64,000 nucleotides of DNA, taken from positions 1 through 64,000 of the forward strand of contig JACKPC010000008.1 of NCBI GenBank assembly GCA_024233835.1. Direction: 5' to 3'. This document shows, in pieces, positions 26,240 to 35,783 of this stretch (its first letter is position 1; each line of letters opens with the position of its first letter). A model generated the notes under the pieces. The model saw only the letters and a program-made list of their open reading frames with translations. It ran no database searches and was not told the origin of the DNA. A program made the translations under genes and the position numbers. Origin of the DNA: Leptospiraceae bacterium. GTDB lineage: Bacteria; Spirochaetota; Leptospiria; Leptospirales; Leptospiraceae.

Positions 26240-27070
26240 TCAAATTAACTTGAGTTTTTTCCCGGTAACGGATTCGTATATATCCTTTTGCAGGTGAGTT
26301 ACTTTTAAAAGTCCTTTTTCTTGAAGTTGTTTGGCCCATTTTTCTATGATAGGAATTTTGTGTTCTTTCTTTTTCTCAAATTGTATTGCATAATCTCTAT
26401 CTACTACTGCAATGTGGGTTAAATACCATTCTCTTAGGAAATCAAATGTTTCTGAAAGTAGCTTCTCAATCCTGATATTTTCATTAAAGGCAGAGTTCAG
26501 ATAGTTTTTCTTGGCTACAATGGAAAGCTTAAATTTTTTATGTTCTTCAAGGTGAGAGGCTATATTATGATCGAGAATTTTTACTAATTCTTCCTCTACT
26601 GTAAAATGCCTGAGTGAATAGGTGAGGCACTCACTGATAACGTCAACAGCCAGATCCAGATTCTTTTTTTTACCGGTATTTCGGTAGTAGGTTTCAGAGT
26701 GATAAATTAAAGTAACAAGCCAGATATGTTGCAGATCAATAATTGGAATTCCGGTGGAAAGGCTCAGTCTTCTATATTTATCTCTGACTTTGGGAATAAT
26801 TATCTCTTTTCTTAGATCTAATTCAATGAGGTATTCTTTAGAATCCTTTTTGCTATCTTCCTCTTTAATAACATGCTCAAGGTATTCATCTGTCAATTCA
26901 GATTGTTTATTTAAGAATTCTTCCAGTAGTTGAGAATCAATAAAACCTTCCTGGATAAGAATCTGCCCCAAAGGAGTAGATTTTCTTTTTCTCTTCTGGA
27001 TAAAAAGAGCATCATCCAACTGTTCCTGTGTTATAGCTGAGCTGTAGACCAGAAGTTCCCCGATTAACAT
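26240..27070 (-). CDS. MshEN-hemerythrin fusion protein
   Basis: 276 residues from the ATG at 27070, preferred over an upstream TTG at 27118 because AAAGG lies 7 bases ahead and the domain begins here. Residues ~2-56 match the two-part MshEN pattern (LIGELL, ITQEQLDDALFIQ, then PLGQILIQEGFID and LNKQ), a c-di-GMP-binding module of type II secretion/pilus ATPases. Residues ~112-235 are a bacteriohemerythrin: His115, His155, Glu159, His173, His177, His219 and Asp224 have the spacing of the di-iron ligands. The likely role is a soluble O2/redox and c-di-GMP sensor. Divergent from the channel gene. Confidence 0.8.
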   Translation of the reverse strand: MLIGELLVYSSAITQEQLDDALFIQKRKRKSTPLGQILIQEGFIDSQLLEEFLNKQSELTDEYLEHVIKEEDSKKDSKEYLIELDLRKEIIIPKVRDKYRRLSLSTGIPIIDLQHIWLVTLIYHSETYYRNTGKKKNLDLAVDVISECLTYSLRHFTVEEELVKILDHNIASHLEEHKKFKLSIVAKKNYLNSAFNENIRIEKLLSETFDFLREWYLTHIAVVDRDYAIQFEKKKEHKIPIIEKWAKQLQEKGLLKVTHLQKDIYESVTGKKLKLI

Positions 27071-27235
27071 TATATGAACCTTTGCTTGTAAGTATTCAAA
27101 TGAGCTATTTTCAGTCAACTGATTTAAATAGATATATTACTTTCTCTCTTTATTGAATTGACGCAAGGGGTATTGAGAAGGTAATTGGAAGAAATCAAGG
27201 AAAACCGGGAGAGGGTTTAAGGTAAAAGTAAATAT

Positions 27236-29533
27236 ATGAATCAGAAAATAATTTCTCTTTTTGAAAGGATAAAACGGAAGGAATCCAATTTTTTTGATAA
27301 TTTCATCCTGATTATCATTACACTTTCGGCTGTTATAATAGGAATTGAAACCGATCAAGATCTGGCAAAAACCTATCATACATTTTTCTATTACTCAGAT
27401 CTTGTTGTTTTATTCATTTTTATTTTTGAGTTTTTCTTTAAACTTTATGTTTATTCCCCCAAACCTTTGGATTACTTCAAAGACTCCTGGAATATTTTTG
27501 ATTTCAGTATTGTTATTTTAAGTATCCTTCCTTACCTTCTGAATAGCTCTGTAAATGTTGAAACGATCATTATTTTAAGAATATTGAGGCTTGCCAGGGT
27601 TTTCAGGGTATTTCGTTTAATATCCATATTAAAACCCTTGCAACTTCTGGTTTCTACCTTAATTCACAGCTTACCTTCCATGGGTTATGTGGCTTTATTG
27701 ATTATGCTTTTATTTTATGTATATGGTGTTATAGGTGTATTTCAATTTAATGATACAGATCCTGAGCATTATTCTACATTGGGACTTTCCATACTAACCC
27801 TATTTCAGACAATAACAGGAGAAGGATGGCCTGATTTATTAGCAATTCAGATTGCCAAGAAAAATACTGTTTTTGCTTCTATTTATTATATTAGCTTCAT
27901 TGTACTTGGAAGTATGATCATTCTAAACTTACTTATTGGGGTTATCGTATCAGAATTAGAAAATATAAAAGAAGTAGATGCCAGAGGTAAAGACTATATT
28001 CACCATGAAGATCATATAGTTATCCTTGGCTGGTCAGATAAACTGATCTATCTTATAAGTGAATTAATTGAAGCGAATAAAGATAATCGAAATACAGTTA
28101 TCTGTATCCTTGCAGATAGAAAAAAATATGATATGAAAGAATTTTTTAAAATGAATCACTTACATCATAAAAACATTACCTTTCATTTCAGAACAGGACT
28201 TGCGACCGAGAAACGAGATCTGGAAATGGTGAATATTACCAGGGCTTCTTCTGTTATTATTATCAATGGAAACGGGACGGAATCTGATGCAAGTATTATC
28301 AAAGCTTTAATTGTGGTGGTTAATAATTTTGGTAAATATGAAAAACTTCCCCCAATAGCTATTCCGCTGTATAATATAAAAAATGATTCAATTGTACAAT
28401 TGGTCAGTAAAAAACAGGTATATAGCGTACTGGTTGATGATGTGATTTCCCGACTCATAGCGCAAACTTGTAGGCAGGCAGGACTTTCAGTTGTCTATGA
28501 TGAAATTCTTTCTTTTGAGGGAAATGAAATCTATTCTAAGAAAATCACGGATCTTGAAGGAAAAAGATTTGGTGATATAATTAACTTTTTTGAAAATGCT
28601 TCTGTTATAGGAATACGTAGAGCAGGGGGAGAAGTATTAGTAAATCCTTCGTATACTAATACAGTTTTAGAACCGGGTGATGAAATTATTGCTCTTGCGG
28701 AAAGTTCCATGGGTTTCATGTATGATTTACGTGATTTAAATCGAACAATGGATCTTTCCAAAGTCCAAAAGAGCAGTGTAAAACGTGAAACTGAGAATGT
28801 TTTAATTATCGGAGCCAATCGATTGGTTTATTCGATAATAAATGAGTTGGATTCTTATGTTCGAAGAGGCTCTAAAATTTCTATTTATGTTGATAAAGAA
28901 AAATTCCAATATGAACAAACTAAGCTTTCTAAAAATATGAGATCATCTGTATCGGTTGAGTATTTGGATACAGAATCAAGAGAGGACTTAGAAAATATAC
29001 CCTTTGAAGAGTATCATTATGTAATATTACTTACTTACGATATGCCTTCTGTGGATGATGCAGATGCCTACGTTATTATTCTCTGGTTATATATACGAGA
29101 TATTCTCAAAAATAGAAATCATCCGATCCCGATTGTTACCGAAATGCTTAATAATAAAAACGAAAAACTTGCCCGACCTTCCGATTTAGATGACTTTATC
29201 ATTATAGATAAAATTGATAGTCGGCTTCTGGCACAGTTTTCTCAGAATCCTTATTTGAAGCAGGTATATGAAGTTTTGTTTGATGAAAAAGGTTCTGAGA
29301 TTTATTTAAAACCGGCAAAGGATTTTTTAGAAATTGGGAAGGAATATTCTATTTATGAAGTATCGAATCTTGTGAATCAACAATCCGATCTGTTGATAGG
29401 TTACAAGAAAAACTCGGAGGAAGAATATAAAGATAAAAGATGTGGTGTTGTTGTAAACCCTCCTAAATCAGAGCGAATTACCTTTACTGAGGTTGATAAG
29501 TTAATTGTTATTTCTGAAGTAGAATATACTTAA
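27236..29533 (+). CDS. Voltage-sensor cation channel fused to CASTOR/POLLUX-like RCK domains
   Basis: 765 residues. S1-S4 lie at ~22-130; S4 has Arg115, 118, 121, 124 and 127 at every third position, as in true voltage sensors. S5, a pore loop with TITGEGWPD (192-200) and S6 (~214-238) follow. The filter is of the Na/Ca channel kind (an acidic Glu-Gly-Trp), not the K-channel TVGYG. From ~258 (EDHIVILGWSDK) to the end lie two Rossmann-type RCK domains like those of plant CASTOR/POLLUX and their bacterial relatives, the second starting near 520 (ENVLIIGAN). These normally bind Ca2+ or nucleotides and gate the pore. Ion selectivity is not certain. Confidence 0.85.
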   Translation: MNQKIISLFERIKRKESNFFDNFILIIITLSAVIIGIETDQDLAKTYHTFFYYSDLVVLFIFIFEFFFKLYVYSPKPLDYFKDSWNIFDFSIVILSILPYLLNSSVNVETIIILRILRLARVFRVFRLISILKPLQLLVSTLIHSLPSMGYVALLIMLLFYVYGVIGVFQFNDTDPEHYSTLGLSILTLFQTITGEGWPDLLAIQIAKKNTVFASIYYISFIVLGSMIILNLLIGVIVSELENIKEVDARGKDYIHHEDHIVILGWSDKLIYLISELIEANKDNRNTVICILADRKKYDMKEFFKMNHLHHKNITFHFRTGLATEKRDLEMVNITRASSVIIINGNGTESDASIIKALIVVVNNFGKYEKLPPIAIPLYNIKNDSIVQLVSKKQVYSVLVDDVISRLIAQTCRQAGLSVVYDEILSFEGNEIYSKKITDLEGKRFGDIINFFENASVIGIRRAGGEVLVNPSYTNTVLEPGDEIIALAESSMGFMYDLRDLNRTMDLSKVQKSSVKRETENVLIIGANRLVYSIINELDSYVRRGSKISIYVDKEKFQYEQTKLSKNMRSSVSVEYLDTESREDLENIPFEEYHYVILLTYDMPSVDDADAYVIILWLYIRDILKNRNHPIPIVTEMLNNKNEKLARPSDLDDFIIIDKIDSRLLAQFSQNPYLKQVYEVLFDEKGSEIYLKPAKDFLEIGKEYSIYEVSNLVNQQSDLLIGYKKNSEEEYKDKRCGVVVNPPKSERITFTEVDKLIVISEVEYT

Positions 29534-29546
29534 AGAGAGGAGAACA

Positions 29547-29574
29547 TTCGAGGGCAGGGATTACTACCCTCGAA
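29547..29574. terminator. Hairpin between convergent genes
   Basis: TTCGAGGG and CCCTCGAA form a perfect 8-bp stem with a 12-base loop between the stop codons of the channel and EF-hand genes. The T-run on the minus strand lies before the stem rather than after it, so it is not a textbook terminator in either direction; function as a bidirectional end signal is inferred from place. Confidence 0.45.
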
Positions 29575-29581
29575 AAAAGTA

Positions 29582-29860
29582 TCACTTTTTATCGTAAAGT
29601 TCTTTCTGCATTTTTTTATAGTACTGATCGATTTCATAGAAATCCAGGTTTCCATCTTTATCCAGATCCATAGAGTTGAAGACGCTTAGATATTCCTGTT
29701 TGGAAATTTTTCCATCATTATTCAGATCGTATTTTTTAAAAAATACACCTTTTTGTCCGCCAAGATAAGTCTTTTTCTTCTTTTTTGCTTCTCCAAAAGC
29801 CATAGAACCAAAAGCAAGACAGAGGCAAAGAATCACGATACTATTTATCAGTTTTTTCAT
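29582..29860 (-). CDS. Exported EF-hand protein
   Basis: 92 residues: signal peptide (hydrophobic 6-22, cleavage likely after AFG), a Lys-rich stretch, then two EF-hand loops, DLNNDGKISKQE and DLDKDGNLDFYE, with Asp/Asn at positions 1, 3, 5 and Glu at 12. It should bind two Ca2+ in the periplasm or outside. It is 3 bp after korB on the same strand and could be cotranscribed with it, though the functions appear unrelated. The channel with Ca-type filter converges on it. Confidence 0.85.
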   Translation of the reverse strand: MKKLINSIVILCLCLAFGSMAFGEAKKKKKTYLGGQKGVFFKKYDLNNDGKISKQEYLSVFNSMDLDKDGNLDFYEIDQYYKKMQKELYDKK

Positions 29861-29863
29861 ACC

Positions 29864-30868
29864 TTATTTGACTTCCCAGGTTTCATCAGAGAAGAGTAAT
29901 TTTTTCAAATCTCCTTCTCCTTTTTCCCTCTCTACTTGGTTTACCTGTGCATGAAGCTGTGTTTCATAGGTAGGTCTTTCTACATCTCGGAATACTCCCA
30001 TCGGAACCGGGTAGTGGGGCTGCATCATCCGGGAAAGAACAAAAGCATGATCCGGATTTTCACGATTTTCGTCATGAATCGAAACAGCATCCAATCCTTC
30101 TTTTGTTATATCCACAATACTGGCCTTGGAACCATCCAGAGAAATACCTTTATCATTATTTTTACCAAAGATCATGGGTTTTCCGTGCTCTAATGTAATA
30201 GTATTATCTTCTCTTACTTCTCTACCGTAAACCGGATCATGAATACCATCATTGAAAATCACACAGTTCTGGAGTACTTCTACAAAAGAGGTTCCTTTGT
30301 GCTGGGCAGCCCTCAGGAAAATATCAGACATGTGTTTCTGGTTTTTATCATGAGTTCTGGCTACAAAACTGGCTTCTGCTCCGAGAGCAATGGAAATAGG
30401 TTTGAAGGGAGCCTCAAGACTACCATACGGGCTGGATTTTGAAACGGTTCCTCTTTCACTGGTAGGGGAATACTGGCCCTTGGTTAAACCATAAATCTCA
30501 TTATTGAAAAGGATGATATTAATATCAAGGTTTCTACGAATCGAGTGAATCAAATGGTTACCACCAATAGACAGACCGTCTCCATCACCTGTAATTACCC
30601 AGACACTGAGTTCGGGGTTTGTGATTTTTACACCGGTAGCGAAGGAAGGTGCCCTACCATGAATTGTGTGAAAACCATAGGTATTCATGTAGTAAGGGAA
30701 GCGAGAAGAGCAGCCAATCCCGGAGATAAAAACAACTTTTTCTTTCGGGATTCCGAGTTCCGGCATAGTTTTTTGAATGGCTGATAGAATTCCGTAATCT
30801 CCGCAACCCGGGCACCATCTAACGTCCTGGTCTGAAGCAAAATCTTTTTTAGTCAGTGCGATAGTCAT
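29864..30868 (-). CDS. korB: 2-oxoacid (2-oxoglutarate):ferredoxin oxidoreductase, beta subunit
   Basis: 334 residues. VRWCPGCGDYG (16-26) and GDGDGLSIGGNH (94-105) are the thiamine-diphosphate and Mg-binding motifs, and FNNEIYGLTKGQYSPTS (121-137) follows as in KorB. With the alpha subunit it decarboxylates 2-oxoglutarate to succinyl-CoA and reduces ferredoxin. It overlaps korA by 4 bp (ATGA). The substrate could also be another 2-oxoacid. Confidence 0.9.
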   Translation of the reverse strand: MTIALTKKDFASDQDVRWCPGCGDYGILSAIQKTMPELGIPKEKVVFISGIGCSSRFPYYMNTYGFHTIHGRAPSFATGVKITNPELSVWVITGDGDGLSIGGNHLIHSIRRNLDINIILFNNEIYGLTKGQYSPTSERGTVSKSSPYGSLEAPFKPISIALGAEASFVARTHDKNQKHMSDIFLRAAQHKGTSFVEVLQNCVIFNDGIHDPVYGREVREDNTITLEHGKPMIFGKNNDKGISLDGSKASIVDITKEGLDAVSIHDENRENPDHAFVLSRMMQPHYPVPMGVFRDVERPTYETQLHAQVNQVEREKGEGDLKKLLFSDETWEVK

Positions 30869-32715
30869 TGAATTAACTCCTCAATTTTTTGTTGAACTTC
30901 CTGGATAGTAAAGGGTCTTCCTTTTACCTTGTTTAGTTTTTCTACCTTGATTCCAAAATTTCCCTGGATAATAAAAGATAACTGTCCGAGGTTAAGTTCC
31001 GGAACAAGTATCGTATCGAAAGATTCCAGGAGAGATTTGAAGTTCTTTGGAAATGGGTTTAAGTATCGAACATGAGCATGGGATACTTTTTTGTCCGGAT
31101 TTTTCTCATTAAAATTCTCAACAGCACTGCGGATGGCACCAAAAGTTGAACCCCAGCCTACTACTAAGAGTTTTCCTTTTTTCTCTCCGTAAACTTCCTG
31201 ATCCGGAATGTCATTGGCTATACCGGCAATTTTCTCTGCACGAGTATGAACCATTTTTTCATGGTTATTGGGATCGTAGCTGACGTTACCTGTATGGTAA
31301 TCTTTTTCCAGACCGCCGATTCGGTGTTCCAGTCCGGGCGTTCCGGGGATGGCCCAGTGCCTGCCCAGAGTTTCTTCATTTCGGGCAAAAGGTCTAAACT
31401 TGGGTTCAGGGAAGCTTGTAATCTGGTTATGGGTTATTTCGGGTAATTCGTCTGTATTAGGAATTCTCCAGGGTTCGGCACCGTTGGCGATATATCCATC
31501 AGAAAGCAAGAAAACCGGTGTCATATACTTCAGGGCTAAGCGAACCGATTCCAGAGAAACATCAAAACAATCAGTTGGAGTAGAAGCCGAGATAACAACT
31601 AACGGACTTTCCCCGTTTCTTCCATAAAGAACCTGCAGAAGATCAGATTGTTCTGTTTTGGTTGGAAGACCTGTAGAAGGACCTCCTCTCTGTATATTAA
31701 CAATTACAATCGGAAGCTCTGCCATGATGGCCAGGTTGATGGCTTCTGATTTGAGACATACCCCGGGACCTGAGGTTGAGGTAACGGCGAGTCCACCGGC
31801 ATAGGCAGAACCAATTGCAGCCGAAACAGCAGCAATTTCATCTTCAGCCTGAAATGTATAGATATGGTAATTCTTGTATTTTGAAAGGTCGTGTAAAATA
31901 TCCGAAGCGGGTGTAATCGGATAGCTACCCAGGAATAGTGGTAAATGGGTTTTATAGGACGCTGTAACAAGACCGAGCACAATAGCCGAGTTGCCGGTAA
32001 TGTTTCTATAAGTTCCGGGTTCTAATTTAGCTCCGGGAATTTGATACTGAGAAATGAAGATTTCAGCAGTCTCAGCATAATGAAAACCTTTTTTTAATAC
32101 AATTATGTTGGCTTCAATAATATCTTCTTTTCCTTTAAATTTGTCTTCGATCCATTTTATGGTTGGATCTAAAGGTCTTGAAAACATCCAGTAGGTCATA
32201 CCGAGAGCAAACATATTCTTGGTTCTGTCAATTTCCTTGGAAGAAAGGTTTTTTTCTTCAAGAGCAATTCCTGTTAACTTGGAAATCTGAACTTCTATAA
32301 CCTGGTATTTGTTTTTTAGGTCGGTTGTGATGGGGGATTCTTTATAACCTGCTTTTTCCAGATCTTTGTCTGTAAACGAATCCGTATTCACAATTAAGAT
32401 TCCATTTGTTTTTAAATCTGCAATGTTGGCTTTTAGGGCAGCGGGATTCATTGCAATTAGAACATCCGGTGAGTCACCCGGTGTGTGAATCTTTTCAGAG
32501 GAAAAGTTCAACTGAAATCCGGATACTCCGGGAACCGTACCCGCAGGTGCTCGAATTTCTGCCGGAAAATCCGGAAAAGTTGCCAGGTCATTTCCTACGA
32601 TAGCACTGGTAGAGGTAAACTGGCTACCGGTTAATTGCATTCCATCACCGGAGTCTCCGGTGAATCTAATTGTAGCTGATTTAATAACTTCTACTTTTTT
32701 TTCTTTATTATCCAT
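30865..32715 (-). CDS. korA: 2-oxoacid:ferredoxin oxidoreductase, alpha subunit (gamma-alpha fusion)
   Basis: 616 residues from the ATG at 32715; the longer frame to 32775 would overlap the upstream gene and adds no family sequence. Residues ~10-200 are the gamma (CoA/ferredoxin-side) domain, starting with RFTGDSGDGMQLTG. The rest is the alpha pyrimidine-binding domain with PITPASDILH and a QAEDEIAAVSAAIGSAYAGG segment. Four bases overlap korB. The fused arrangement is the usual one for this type. Confidence 0.9.
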   Translation of the reverse strand: MDNKEKKVEVIKSATIRFTGDSGDGMQLTGSQFTSTSAIVGNDLATFPDFPAEIRAPAGTVPGVSGFQLNFSSEKIHTPGDSPDVLIAMNPAALKANIADLKTNGILIVNTDSFTDKDLEKAGYKESPITTDLKNKYQVIEVQISKLTGIALEEKNLSSKEIDRTKNMFALGMTYWMFSRPLDPTIKWIEDKFKGKEDIIEANIIVLKKGFHYAETAEIFISQYQIPGAKLEPGTYRNITGNSAIVLGLVTASYKTHLPLFLGSYPITPASDILHDLSKYKNYHIYTFQAEDEIAAVSAAIGSAYAGGLAVTSTSGPGVCLKSEAINLAIMAELPIVIVNIQRGGPSTGLPTKTEQSDLLQVLYGRNGESPLVVISASTPTDCFDVSLESVRLALKYMTPVFLLSDGYIANGAEPWRIPNTDELPEITHNQITSFPEPKFRPFARNEETLGRHWAIPGTPGLEHRIGGLEKDYHTGNVSYDPNNHEKMVHTRAEKIAGIANDIPDQEVYGEKKGKLLVVGWGSTFGAIRSAVENFNEKNPDKKVSHAHVRYLNPFPKNFKSLLESFDTILVPELNLGQLSFIIQGNFGIKVEKLNKVKGRPFTIQEVQQKIEELIQ

Positions 32716-32747
32716 TGTTTTACCTGATTTTAATTCAATCCTTAAAA

Positions 32748-33287
32748 CTATCTGATGTTTCTCGAAATCCACCAATTGGGTAGTGCTTGAAATGGATTTC
32801 TTTCTTCCTGTAGTTTGTCGGCAAGCTCAAGAGAAGGAATACCCGGAGGAGACTCCAGTACAAAAACCAGTCTTGAGCGAAGAGGAAGTTTTCTTATAAC
32901 TGTGTATTGTTTTTCTTTAAGCAATTTTAATGCTTCTTTTTCGCCTGTACCTTCTGGAAAGAATATAAGAACATTGCCCGGTAAACCATAAAAATGACCG
33001 GATGCATCTCGAAAGACGGGAGAACTGCTTTGAGGAAATTCTCCTCCGTTTATACTTGTATTTACTGCTTGTTTATGAATTTCAACTGTACCCTGTTTGT
33101 ATATAAGGGTATCGTTATAGGTTTTTTTTAAAACTGGTTTAGCGGTAGGAGTATTGAATTTTATGTAAAGCTTATCTTCCATGACGAGCGGTATTTTCTG
33201 ATTGCCATTATAATAGTAATAATCTTTAGCCGATATACCTGTCAATACTAAGAAGAAAAGAAGAGGGCAAAAGTATTTTTTTTTCAT
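32748..33287 (-). CDS. Exported propeptide-like protein paired with subtilase
   Basis: 179 residues with a signal peptide (hydrophobic 7-19, cleavage near ISA). Residues ~22-170 resemble the N-terminal prodomain of fervidolysin-type and other S8 peptidases: YYYYNGNQKIPL at the start, a VLIFFPEGTGEKEALKLLKE helix, YTVIRKLPLRSRLVFVLES and ending NPFQALPNWW. The subtilase next door, 3 bp upstream on the same strand, has no such prodomain. I infer that this protein folds or inhibits the protease in trans. Confidence 0.6.
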   Translation of the reverse strand: MKKKYFCPLLFFLVLTGISAKDYYYYNGNQKIPLVMEDKLYIKFNTPTAKPVLKKTYNDTLIYKQGTVEIHKQAVNTSINGGEFPQSSSPVFRDASGHFYGLPGNVLIFFPEGTGEKEALKLLKEKQYTVIRKLPLRSRLVFVLESPPGIPSLELADKLQEERNPFQALPNWWISRNIR

Positions 33288-33290
33288 GAA

Positions 33291-35783
33291 TTATCTTCCA
33301 TAAATTTTTATTCCCCATGAGTCGAAAGTTCCTGTAATTCCACTTTCTTTGTCTTTTACCGTTAGCTTATAAGTTCCATCAGCTGATTCTCCTAAAAATT
33401 GAGAAGTTCCAAACACCCAGGAAGAGTAGGCTGAACAGGTAATTCGATAATAGGAAGAGCCGGAAGAATAACAGAAATGGTATTTTGCAAGTGTGCTGCT
33501 GGTTTTTCCATCTTTCTGTAAAACTACTTCGATCTGTCCGGGTTCGGGATGTGTAGCTGTGAAAATAACTTCTATAAATTCAATATGGTTAATATTACTG
33601 CCTGAGACTGTATTAGTGCTGCTTACACCTGTAGAATCAAAGTCAGGTATAGCGAGAGATGGACTCAGGGACTGGTATGAATTGGAGGGATATATTTTTA
33701 ATGTAGAGCTTCCTCCGACACTGGTCCAGGTTTTTGCGAGACTTACAGCCTTTTCGGAATCAAAAGCACCAAAACCGTATTTAGGATTAAAAGAATAGCC
33801 CGCCTGGTTGGTTGTCCAGGCCGAATCTGAAGAATCATTTTTACGGGCAGTTCCGGCCAGAATGAGTTTCACATCTCTCCAGCTTAAGGAAGGATTCACT
33901 GAAAGAAGTAGAGCGCCGAGGCCGGAAGCAACCGGTGCAGCTGCTGAGGTTCCATCGAAGTTTCCTGTATAATCTGCATCACCGGGTGAGGAGGAGCCGG
34001 AATTAAAACCGGAAGTACCTTTTAGATCTGTGGTATAAATCGCAGCACTGGCCGTACCGGAACTTGCCCCCCTGGAAGGTGCAACTACCCATAAATTAGC
34101 ACCTTCGTCTGAATAATAGGCTTTTTTTCCATTATTTCCTATGGCACCTACCGTAATTACTCCATAGTAATTGGCCTGTCCATCGTAATTCGCATTATCT
34201 ACTTCTGCTGAACGAAAAGAACCGTTACCGGATGCCCAGAAATACAGGGTTCCTTTTCCGGCTCTGCCATAAGCTAATCCATCCTGTATGGCAATTTTCC
34301 AGGTTGCATTTGCCGCCGAAAGTTGTCCGGTTCCATCTTCTGCTCCCCAACTATTATTGGAAACTCCTACGGATGTATTGGCACTCATGGCTATAACTTC
34401 ATTTTCCAGGGTATAGTTCTGTAAAAGATTCATACCAATAAGATTACTACAGGGGGCAACTCCTCTTAAACCAACATTATTCTTGTCACGCGCAGCAATG
34501 ACTCCACCAATTGCTGTTCCATGAGAGGGACTATAAATATCCGGATTATTTTTCTCCAAACCGCTCTGGTTTATAAAATTAATACTTCCACCCGAAACGT
34601 TTTCTAATAGATCCGGATGAGTGATTTGAAGCCCATCATCTACTACAGCAACCAGCACTCCTTCACCCTTAATTCCGGCATTCCAAACAGGTTCTACCCG
34701 AATGTCTTCTCCCGGAGTTCCGCCAAATTGACCCGTATTCGATAGATGCCATTGATAGGAGTAGTAGGGGTCTTTACCCTCTCCGTAATTACAATCGGTT
34801 TGGATACAGATTCCGGTAGAACCCGGTCTCGGACATATTTTGATAAGGCTGTAATCGCTTGTTTTATAGAAACCCTGACCTTTCATGTTCAAGAAAGCAT
34901 CTATATAGGGCTTTAAATCAAATTTAAAATTTCCATTATCTAAGGTTTGACCGTTCGCATCTTTAAGATCTAATTTCTGAGTTGTATCTCCATTAAAGAT
35001 TACTCCATCCGCAGAACCATCCGAAAGGTCTTCTGAGTAAAGACTCCAGAGATTCTCAAGGTTTTCGGAGTAAGAGCTTTCAGAAGGATTCGTTCCTGAA
35101 AGTTGCTTTGCATAATAAGCTAAAGAAAACAGGGCCAGCATATAAGGTTTATTTTGTATACTTCCGTTACGGTTCATCGGAGCAGCAGCCAGTGGAACCA
35201 GCCTTTCAAGGTTTATATTATTGGAGAAAAATACTTCAGCTATTTCTAAGTTAGAACGGTTGTAGGCTGTACCTGCATTATTATATAAACTAAATAGAAG
35301 TCGAAAACGTTCTGACATCATCCTGGAAATCGGAGAAACAACCGTAAAAGAACCGTCACTTATCGCGGAAAGATAAGTATTCTTTACATCCAACCAATTT
35401 AACCTGGATAAGCCTGAATCCATCGGGAAAAAATTAAATGCTGTACCGGTAGAGGGATAAACCAGAATACAATAAGGGAAGACTTTCTTTACAGTTGCGG
35501 AAAAGGCTCCATAAGAATCAGTGTTAGTTTTAGCTAAAAGCTCTCCTTCTGCATGATTCCGATGACACTCTCCTTTGGGACCGGGTAGTCTGATTTCGAC
35601 TATAGCTTTTTCGACATTGCCGGTTATATTCACATTTCCCGAAAGTGTAATCGGAGCACTGGCTATGGCCAGCATAGTTAATTCCTTTTCTTTATTATCT
35701 TTCTTTTTCTGGCAATTTAAAGAGCTAAAAAGGAGCAAAACAAGGCTTAAGAAAAACCTGAATATGGGCTGTTTAAATCTCAT
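33291..35783 (-). CDS. Subtilisin-like (S8) lipoprotein protease with P domain
   Basis: 830 residues. The signal peptide ends in a lipobox (LFSSLNC, Cys24), so it is probably anchored in the outer or inner membrane. Residues ~40-120 are a beta-rich domain, ~130-340 are of unknown fold. The catalytic domain has Asp382 (VAVVDDG), His421 (SPSHGTAIGG), Asn520 (WASGNG) and Ser613 (DGTSAAAP). The C-terminus (~690-830) is a kexin-type P (proprotein convertase) domain with HPEPGQIEV and a final GTFDSWGIKIYG. Kexin-like DDG at the Asp supports a convertase-type S8 enzyme. The downstream propeptide-like gene probably assists it. Confidence 0.85.
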   Translation of the reverse strand: MRFKQPIFRFFLSLVLLLFSSLNCQKKKDNKEKELTMLAIASAPITLSGNVNITGNVEKAIVEIRLPGPKGECHRNHAEGELLAKTNTDSYGAFSATVKKVFPYCILVYPSTGTAFNFFPMDSGLSRLNWLDVKNTYLSAISDGSFTVVSPISRMMSERFRLLFSLYNNAGTAYNRSNLEIAEVFFSNNINLERLVPLAAAPMNRNGSIQNKPYMLALFSLAYYAKQLSGTNPSESSYSENLENLWSLYSEDLSDGSADGVIFNGDTTQKLDLKDANGQTLDNGNFKFDLKPYIDAFLNMKGQGFYKTSDYSLIKICPRPGSTGICIQTDCNYGEGKDPYYSYQWHLSNTGQFGGTPGEDIRVEPVWNAGIKGEGVLVAVVDDGLQITHPDLLENVSGGSINFINQSGLEKNNPDIYSPSHGTAIGGVIAARDKNNVGLRGVAPCSNLIGMNLLQNYTLENEVIAMSANTSVGVSNNSWGAEDGTGQLSAANATWKIAIQDGLAYGRAGKGTLYFWASGNGSFRSAEVDNANYDGQANYYGVITVGAIGNNGKKAYYSDEGANLWVVAPSRGASSGTASAAIYTTDLKGTSGFNSGSSSPGDADYTGNFDGTSAAAPVASGLGALLLSVNPSLSWRDVKLILAGTARKNDSSDSAWTTNQAGYSFNPKYGFGAFDSEKAVSLAKTWTSVGGSSTLKIYPSNSYQSLSPSLAIPDFDSTGVSSTNTVSGSNINHIEFIEVIFTATHPEPGQIEVVLQKDGKTSSTLAKYHFCYSSGSSYYRITCSAYSSWVFGTSQFLGESADGTYKLTVKDKESGITGTFDSWGIKIYGR

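Noticed and set aside
27137..27379. 80-codon minus-strand frame between the hemerythrin and channel genes.
   Set aside because: Mostly antisense to the channel's start; composition is not protein-like.
29547..29574. Strong rho-independent terminator.
   Set aside because: The T-run lies before, not after, the stem on the minus strand and is absent on the plus strand, so I list it only as a hairpin at a convergent gene end.
31246..31627. Plus-strand frames inside korA.
   Set aside because: Shadows of a conserved gene on the opposite strand.
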